DNA from: Verrucomicrobiales bacterium
Lineage (GTDB): Bacteria; Verrucomicrobiota; Verrucomicrobiia; Limisphaerales; F1-80-MAGS106
DNA length: 7,894 nucleotides
Direction of reading: 5' to 3'
Assembly (NCBI GenBank): GCA_947487925.1
Contig: CANLCA010000116.1
Span: 1-7,894, forward strand
A program made the translations under genes and the position numbers. Positions 1 through 4,998 of the stretch are shown here, one piece after another. Below the pieces are notes generated by a model. That model searched no databases. It saw nothing but the letters and a program-made list of their open reading frames with translations, and was not told the DNA's origin. The stretch's first letter is position 1; every line of letters starts with the position of its first letter.

Positions 1-1
1 C

Positions 2-256
2 ACCGACGTCCGTTCGCCGAGCGTCGTTGTTCTAGCCAATGATTATCCTTTTGGCATGTTCGGCTGGGTGACGGAAGCACCGGGCGCCAAAACACAACCC
101 TTCCAGCACGCCTACTGGCATCATGGCAAGATCCTTGGCTGGGGGAACGTGGCATTCGTGGACGGGCATGTGGGTTTTCTCCGCGCCGTTCCCGATGCAC
201 CCGATTTTCAAAATGGCCCGGGCTACACCTTCCTCTACGATGGGCCCAAGAATTGA
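2..256 (+). CDS. C-terminal fragment of a prepilin-type (H-X9-DG / DUF1559-like) protein
   Basis: The reading frame is open from the left edge and ends at TGA 254-256, so only the last 84 residues are visible and the start lies outside the window. The segment contains AFVDGHVGFLR (visible residues 51-61), a form of the C-terminal motif of pseudopilin-like proteins that have an N-terminal methylation helix. The C-terminus reads GYTFLYDGPKN, a tail style I associate with Verrucomicrobiota prepilin-like proteins. The diagnostic N-terminal pilin helix is not in view, so the family rests on the tail alone. The usual spacing is nine residues between His and Asp-Gly. Here His41 and Asp54-Gly55 are twelve apart, so the motif is slightly stretched. 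Such proteins are thought to be exported and surface-associated, but their substrates are mostly unknown. The gene converges with nuoN and is unlikely to be related to complex I. A different secreted protein with a similar C-terminus cannot be excluded. Confidence 0.7.
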   Translation, partial: TDVRSPSVVVLANDYPFGMFGWVTEAPGAKTQPFQHAYWHHGKILGWGNVAFVDGHVGFLRAVPDAPDFQNGPGYTFLYDGPKN

Positions 257-369
257 CCTGTGGCTCTTCCACCTTAAAACCGCAGCTGCCCTTGGCGAAT
301 CTTCGCAGGATCCTGGCGATAAATTCATTCCGAATCGCCGACCAGATTCAGAAGGCAGTTCAGCGGGCG
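257..369. other. Convergent intergenic gap between the prepilin-like gene and nuoN
   Basis: This 113-bp gap separates two genes that end towards each other, so at least one terminator would be expected here. I see a 10-bp palindrome (CAGGATCCTG, 306-315) and a small inverted repeat (GCGAA-TC-TTCGC, 295-306). Neither is followed by a T-tract in either direction, and neither makes a convincing intrinsic terminator. No small ORF or RNA signature is evident. Termination may be Rho-dependent, or the signals may be too weak to recognise by eye. Confidence 0.5.
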
Positions 370-1845
370 TCAGGGGAGGGGCAGACGATTCAACACGATG
401 CTGGGCATGATGCCGAGGAAGAGCACTGAGGCTGCCAGAAGGATGATGGTGCAGCGCAGGATGATGGGGATATTCAAGGGTTGCTTATCCGCCGTCGCGG
501 GGAAGACGTAAACATGCTTGAGCACCTTAAGGTAATAGAAAAGGGACACCGCGCTCATGAAGATTGCGAGGATGACCAGCCAGAGCAAGTCCAGGGCAGG
601 CGTGGATCGGAGCGCTGCGCCGAACAGATAAAACTTCCCGAAGAACCCGGCGAGAGGGGGAATGCCTGCCAGCGAAAGGAGGAAGATTAAAAGACATAAA
701 GCCATCGATGGCGCGCGCGCACACAGGCCGTCGAAAGCTTGCATGGCATCTGTTCCAAAATGGTTCTGGACCACTGAAACGATCGCAAATGCGCCGATGA
801 TCGCGAGCCCGTAGGTGAACGCGTAATAGAGCACTGGTGCCAACGCTTGAGCGGGGTTTCCGGCAATCACAACGGTCATATAGCCAGCGTGGGAGACGGC
901 TGAATAAGCGAGCAGCCTGCGAACGCTGGACTGGCGAAGGGCGACCAAATTGCCGATGATCATGGAGGCACCCGCCAGGATCGCCAGAAGGGGGGTGCTG
1001 CCAGGCAACCATGATTCCCAGGATGCTTTCCCGGCATGCGGCGCTAGGGCGAGGGCAGTGAACCGAGTCAGAACGACAAAACTGCCCAGTTTTGATCCTG
1101 CGGCGATCATCGCGGCTGCGGAGAGCGGCGCAGTTTGGTAAACATCCGGTGCCCAGAGATGGAACGGGGCGGCGGCGATTTTGAACGCGAACCCCGCGAG
1201 GGTCATGGTGATGCCCACCAGCAGCATGGGCTCAGGTTTGACAGCGCCAAGTTTCAAGGCGATTTCGGACAAGGCAAGGGTTCCCGTGTAGCCGTAGAGC
1301 AAGCTCATGCCGTACACTGTGAAAGCTGCGGCCATGCCGCCGAACAGGAAGTATTTGACCGCGCCTTCCGCAGCCCTCTTATCCGTCTTGTCGAAGCAGG
1401 CGAGCACATAGAGGGGCAGAGTGGCTAACTCGAGGCAGAGAAAGATCATCAGCAGATTCTCGGCGCTGACGAGGAACATGAGTCCGCTGGTGCTCAGCAG
1501 GAGGAGCGACAGGAACTCTGCGGTATGGGGTGTAAAGTTTGCGTCACAAGCCAAAGCCAGTGCGCCGATCGCGAGGATCACCACCAGTTGCTTGGCCAGG
1601 GTCGTCGAGCCTGTGAGGTGGACGATTCCAGGACCCACGATTCCTTCCAGGGTGCTTTGGGACATCCAAAAAATTGAAAAAAGACACGCAAAGATCGCGA
1701 AGAGTGAGCCCAGCAAACTGCGGACATTGGGGGCTTGTTCGCGCAGGGCCAGTCGGTCAATGAAAAGAACTGCGAGCGCCGCGGCCACCACGATTGTTTC
1801 TGGCGCGACAAATTCGATCCACTTCAAGTATTCGACGGAACTCAT
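370..1845 (-). CDS. nuoN: NADH-quinone oxidoreductase subunit N (antiporter-like proton pump)
   Basis: At 491 residues this is close to the usual NuoN length. It is an integral membrane protein and the antiporter-like subunit expected nearest the electron-transfer arm of complex I. The residues associated with proton transfer in this family are all present. Glu139 lies in the TM5-type segment CLELATLPLYVL, Lys164 in AVKYFLFGG, Lys222 and His229 in FAFKIAAAPFHLWAPDVYQ, Lys252 in AAGSKLGSF, and Lys404 in the TM12-type segment PPLAGFFGKFYLF. These correspond to E. coli NuoN E133, K158, K217, H224, K247 and K395. The ATG at 1843-1845 is 18 bp past the second nuoM stop. The spacer is AT-rich and has no recognisable Shine-Dalgarno, so reinitiation after the upstream gene is plausible. 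This is the last gene of the cluster, and no odd truncation or motif loss was seen. Confidence 0.97.
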   Translation of the reverse strand: MSSVEYLKWIEFVAPETIVVAAALAVLFIDRLALREQAPNVRSLLGSLFAIFACLFSIFWMSQSTLEGIVGPGIVHLTGSTTLAKQLVVILAIGALALACDANFTPHTAEFLSLLLLSTSGLMFLVSAENLLMIFLCLELATLPLYVLACFDKTDKRAAEGAVKYFLFGGMAAAFTVYGMSLLYGYTGTLALSEIALKLGAVKPEPMLLVGITMTLAGFAFKIAAAPFHLWAPDVYQTAPLSAAAMIAAGSKLGSFVVLTRFTALALAPHAGKASWESWLPGSTPLLAILAGASMIIGNLVALRQSSVRRLLAYSAVSHAGYMTVVIAGNPAQALAPVLYYAFTYGLAIIGAFAIVSVVQNHFGTDAMQAFDGLCARAPSMALCLLIFLLSLAGIPPLAGFFGKFYLFGAALRSTPALDLLWLVILAIFMSAVSLFYYLKVLKHVYVFPATADKQPLNIPIILRCTIILLAASVLFLGIMPSIVLNRLPLP

Positions 1846-1863
1846 GCTTGAATTTTATTCATT

Positions 1864-3372
1864 TCATTTGATCAGGGGCCGGAGGAGTCCCTCAAAAAAA
1901 GGCGACCTGAGGGCAGGCACAATCAGATCCAGCAGGCAGGCTGGATACAGGCCCACGATGAGGGTGCAGGTCAACAGGATGAGACCACCGAGACCTTCGG
2001 GGGCCGAAATGGGGTCTGCTTTGCCATGGCCGGGACCTCGATCATGCTTCCCCCAAGCCGGGGTGGAAGGGGAGCCTCCGAGGAACGATTTGTGAAGCAC
2101 CCTTAGAGAGTAGGCGACCCCCGCGAGGATTCCGAAGCCGGCCAACAAGGCGAGCGTGGGGGAGGCGTGCCAGGCGCCGACGAGCACCTGCATCTCAGCG
2201 ACGAACCCACTGAACCCTGGTATTCCCATGGAGGCGAAGATGGCGACGCCAAAAATCGCCGCGGCCGAGGGGATGGTTTTCGCTAAACCCATGCCTTGGA
2301 GGGCCTCGAGATCCCGGGTGTGTGTGCGGTCATAAACCATGCGTCCCACCACACCGAATAACAGACCCGCGATGATGCCATGGGAAAACATTTGGAGGAC
2401 GGCGCCGCTGAGCCCCACCAGATTCAGGCTGGCCAACCCAAGGAGAACAAACCCCATGTGACTGACGCTGGAGTAGCCAATCACGAATTTGAAATCCTTT
2501 TGAACGAGGGCGATCAACGCTCCGTAAACGATGCCGATCACCGCGAGCCATCCAATCCACGGAGCCCAGTATCTGGCTCCCTCAGGAAAGAGCGCCATGC
2601 CGACCCTGAGGGCTCCGTAGGCGCCCAGTTTCATCACAACACCTGCTAGCAACATGGAGGCTGCCGTGGGTGCCGCGACGTGCCCGGTGGGCGCCCACGA
2701 GTGAAAGGGCCACATGCCGGCAAGCACCGCAAACCCGACGAATATGAATGGGAATACCCAGAGTTGAAACGACCTCGGGAAGGCTGTTTGAGCCCATACC
2801 GCCATGTCGAACGTTGGGACGGGCAGGACGGCATAGACGGCGATCATGCCGACCAAGACCAGCGCGCTGCCAAGGAATGAATAAAGCACGAGCTTCATCG
2901 CGCCATACTCGCGGCGGGTCGAGCCCCAGATAGCCACAAGAAAATACTTAGGAATGATCGCCAGTTCGTAAAAGGCAAAAAGCAGGAAGACATCAAAGCT
3001 CAGAAAGACTCCAAAAACCCCCGCGATGAGAATCAAGAAAAGGGCGAAGAATTCGGATGCCCGATACTCCACATTCCACGAAAACAATACCCCCACGAAC
3101 GCCGCGATGCTGGTCAGGAGTACCAGAGTGACGCTGATCCCATCTGCCGCCAGGTAGTATTGGATACCCAACTGAGGGATCCAGGGGACTTGAACGATCG
3201 TGGTGAGGTGGGCGGTTGAGCCGTAAAAGTTCCCCATCGAGACGATGGCAATTCCCGCAGTCGCCAGCGCTGCAAGAAGCGAAACCCACCTAGCCAACAC
3301 GGCCGAGCGAGGCCTCGTCAGGAGCAGGGCCAGACCGGCGGTCAACGGGATGTAGATCGTCCAGGCTAACAT
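1864..3372 (-). CDS. nuoM: NADH-quinone oxidoreductase subunit M, second copy (M2), lacking the TM7 lysine
   Basis: This 502-residue membrane protein has the length and layout of NuoM. Hallmarks are FYELAIIPKYFL (Glu136, equivalent to E. coli E144), WPFHSWAPTGHVAAPT (221-236), VVMKLGAYGALR (Lys248, equivalent to K265), QKDFKFVIGYSSVSHMGF (291-308) and IPGFSGFVAEM (Glu393, TM12, equivalent to E407). It differs from ordinary NuoM in three ways. The essential TM7 lysine (E. coli K234) is Leu217 in GFAVLAGMWPFH. The Trp before the TM5 glutamate (E. coli W143) is Tyr135. A lysine, Lys142, sits in TM5 where the first copy has Ala. A polar His/Gly-rich loop at about 432-460 precedes the last helices. 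The ATG at 3370-3372 is 48 bp after the first nuoM stop and has no clear Shine-Dalgarno. It is far diverged from the first copy, so this is an old paralogue. Its place in a four-pump complex I is inferred from gene order and the longer NuoL helix. Confidence 0.95.
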   Translation of the reverse strand: MLAWTIYIPLTAGLALLLTRPRSAVLARWVSLLAALATAGIAIVSMGNFYGSTAHLTTIVQVPWIPQLGIQYYLAADGISVTLVLLTSIAAFVGVLFSWNVEYRASEFFALFLILIAGVFGVFLSFDVFLLFAFYELAIIPKYFLVAIWGSTRREYGAMKLVLYSFLGSALVLVGMIAVYAVLPVPTFDMAVWAQTAFPRSFQLWVFPFIFVGFAVLAGMWPFHSWAPTGHVAAPTAASMLLAGVVMKLGAYGALRVGMALFPEGARYWAPWIGWLAVIGIVYGALIALVQKDFKFVIGYSSVSHMGFVLLGLASLNLVGLSGAVLQMFSHGIIAGLLFGVVGRMVYDRTHTRDLEALQGMGLAKTIPSAAAIFGVAIFASMGIPGFSGFVAEMQVLVGAWHASPTLALLAGFGILAGVAYSLRVLHKSFLGGSPSTPAWGKHDRGPGHGKADPISAPEGLGGLILLTCTLIVGLYPACLLDLIVPALRSPFFEGLLRPLIK

Positions 3373-3420
3373 GCTTTTGTCAGTTCGAATTCAACACAAA
3401 ATGGAATGCTCACGAATGGT

Positions 3421-4998
3421 TTAGAACCCGGTGAAATGGCGCGTCAGGGACACCAACAGTTGTGGCCAGAACCCCAAAACCAAGAGCAAGGCTATCGCTG
3501 GCAAAACCATCAGGCATTCCTCGAGGGTGAGGTCGGAGAACTGGCTCCACTGATCCTTCAGTGGGCCGCAGAAAATCTTCTGGATGATGTTCAAGTGGAA
3601 CAGTGCGGACAGGAGCAAGCCCAACGTGCTGAGGATGGCGGCCCACGACACCAATGCGAAGGTTCCCTTGAAGATGAGGAATTCCCCGACGAATCCGCTG
3701 AGACCAGGAAGCCCAAGCGAGGCAAACAACACCACTCCCATCAAACCCGCCAAGAGGGGAGCCCGTGTGCGCAGACCACCGGAGTTCTCCAGATTCGGAC
3801 AGCCCTCGGGGCGCGATTCGAGAAATCCGACGAAACAAAAGAGAGCTGAAGCAATGATGCCATGGTTGAACATCTGCAAACTGACTCCGTTAAACAGCAT
3901 GGCCACCGAATCCTCCATGCCTTTCCCGGGAGCCTGGCTTGTGGTCGCCAGGGCAAAGATGCCGAGCAGGCAGTAGCCGAGGTGGTTGATGGAGGAATAA
4001 GCCAGGATTGATTTCAGATCTTTTTGGGCCAAGGCGGCAAGCGTGCTCAGGAGGATGGTGGCACAAGCAAGGACTAGCAGCGGCGTCGCGAGAGCGGCGG
4101 CCTGTTCCTTGAAAACAGGCAACAAGATCCGGAGCATTCCATAGAGGCCGAGCTTCGACAACACGCCCGTGAGCACCATGGTGGTGGAGGTGGGAGCCTG
4201 GCTGTAAGTCAAGGGGAGCCATGTGTGGAATGGGAAAAGCGGCACCTTGATCGCAAATCCCAGCAGCGCGAGACAAAAAATGAAGAGAGCAAACCCTTTG
4301 CCATCCGAAAATAGGGAGGACGCTCCGAGCTTGGATTCCAGGTTCCGCGTGAGAGACCCATCCGCGGCCGCCGTGGCGAGCGCACTGAAATCGAACGTGT
4401 TCGACACTAGAAACACGGCGACCATTGCGAGCAGTAGCGTGATGCTACCCACCATGGTATAGACAAAGAATTGATTCGCGGCGCGTCTCCTTTCCGCCCC
4501 ACCCCAGAGCCTGACGAGGAAATAGGCAGGAACAAGACTCAGTTCCCAGAAGAGGAACCAGTGAAAAAAATTCATTGCAGTGAATGCTCCGTAGAGAGCT
4601 GCCTGAATCGTCAGCATCAAAGCAAAGTAGGCCCCTTGCCCCGACTTGAGGCCGCGTGTGGCGGCGATGGCAAAAGGTATCACGAAAGAGGTCAGCAACA
4701 CCATCGAGAGCCCCAGTCCATCGAGTGCGACATGGTAGTCGACACCCAGGGTGGGGATCCACGCGTGGCGCTCCACAAACTGCATCGAACGGGAGCCTGC
4801 GCCCAAGCCCGGCCGGCTCGCCAAAACCGTTTGCTCGTATTTTGACGCCAGCAACAAGGCGAACAATCCCGGGATCAGCGAGAAAACAAATGCGAGGCTG
4901 CGCGTGCCCTCGGAAGGCTTCCTTCCGGCAATGGCGATCACCACCGCACCAGCCAGCGGAATGAGGGTCATCAGGGTGATCCAGGGGAGAGTGCTCAT
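3421..4998 (-). CDS. nuoM: NADH-quinone oxidoreductase subunit M, first copy (M1)
   Basis: This is an antiporter-like proton-pump subunit of 525 residues, slightly longer than E. coli NuoM (509). The pump residues are all present: Trp151-Glu152 in FLFWELSLVPAYFLV, Lys251 in GFAIKVPLFPFHTWLP, Lys282 in GVLSKLGLYGMLR, and Glu439 in LPGLSGFVGEF. The motifs QKDLKSILAYSSINHLGY (325-342) and QMFNHGIIAS (375-384) are also NuoM-like. The frame stays open upstream to 5277, but that extension is Arg-rich, non-membrane sequence antisense in character and lies inside nuoL. The ATG at 4996-4998 is preferred because it begins MSTLPWITLMTLIPLAG, a typical NuoM first helix, and overlaps the nuoL stop as ATGA, implying translational coupling. 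The loop motif usually reading LPDAHxxAPT is LPLTYSQAPT here (261-270), so the conserved Asp and His are missing. It is followed by a second, divergent nuoM. Confidence 0.96.
   Translation of the reverse strand: MSTLPWITLMTLIPLAGAVVIAIAGRKPSEGTRSLAFVFSLIPGLFALLLASKYEQTVLASRPGLGAGSRSMQFVERHAWIPTLGVDYHVALDGLGLSMVLLTSFVIPFAIAATRGLKSGQGAYFALMLTIQAALYGAFTAMNFFHWFLFWELSLVPAYFLVRLWGGAERRRAANQFFVYTMVGSITLLLAMVAVFLVSNTFDFSALATAAADGSLTRNLESKLGASSLFSDGKGFALFIFCLALLGFAIKVPLFPFHTWLPLTYSQAPTSTTMVLTGVLSKLGLYGMLRILLPVFKEQAAALATPLLVLACATILLSTLAALAQKDLKSILAYSSINHLGYCLLGIFALATTSQAPGKGMEDSVAMLFNGVSLQMFNHGIIASALFCFVGFLESRPEGCPNLENSGGLRTRAPLLAGLMGVVLFASLGLPGLSGFVGEFLIFKGTFALVSWAAILSTLGLLLSALFHLNIIQKIFCGPLKDQWSQFSDLTLEECLMVLPAIALLLVLGFWPQLLVSLTRHFTGF
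4995..4998 (-). promoter_or_regulatory. ATGA stop/start overlap coupling nuoL to the first nuoM
   Basis: The nuoL stop (TGA, 4995-4997) and the nuoM1 start (ATG, 4996-4998) share bases in an ATGA overlap. No Shine-Dalgarno precedes the ATG (the upstream coding-strand sequence is CTGGATCTCCCA). Ribosomes finishing nuoL probably restart on nuoM1, which would help keep the two pump subunits at equal amounts. The overlap is seen directly; the coupling is inferred. Confidence 0.75.

Noticed and set aside
306..315. 10-bp palindrome CAGGATCCTG in the convergent gap, considered as a terminator or operator
   Set aside because: It has no loop, no T-tract and no repeat copy. It contains a BamHI site, and chance is sufficient.
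1421..2095. 224-codon plus-strand open frame across the nuoN/nuoM2 junction
   Set aside because: It is antisense to two strongly conserved genes, has a low-complexity Arg/Ser/Pro-rich product and no recognisable domain. It is an expected by-product of GC-rich sequence.
1864..4998. The tandem nuoM pair as an assembly duplication or as Mrp antiporter / hydrogenase genes
   Set aside because: The copies are too different to be an assembly artefact, and they sit in a nuoJ-K-L-M-M-N order with no mrp or hydrogenase partner genes.
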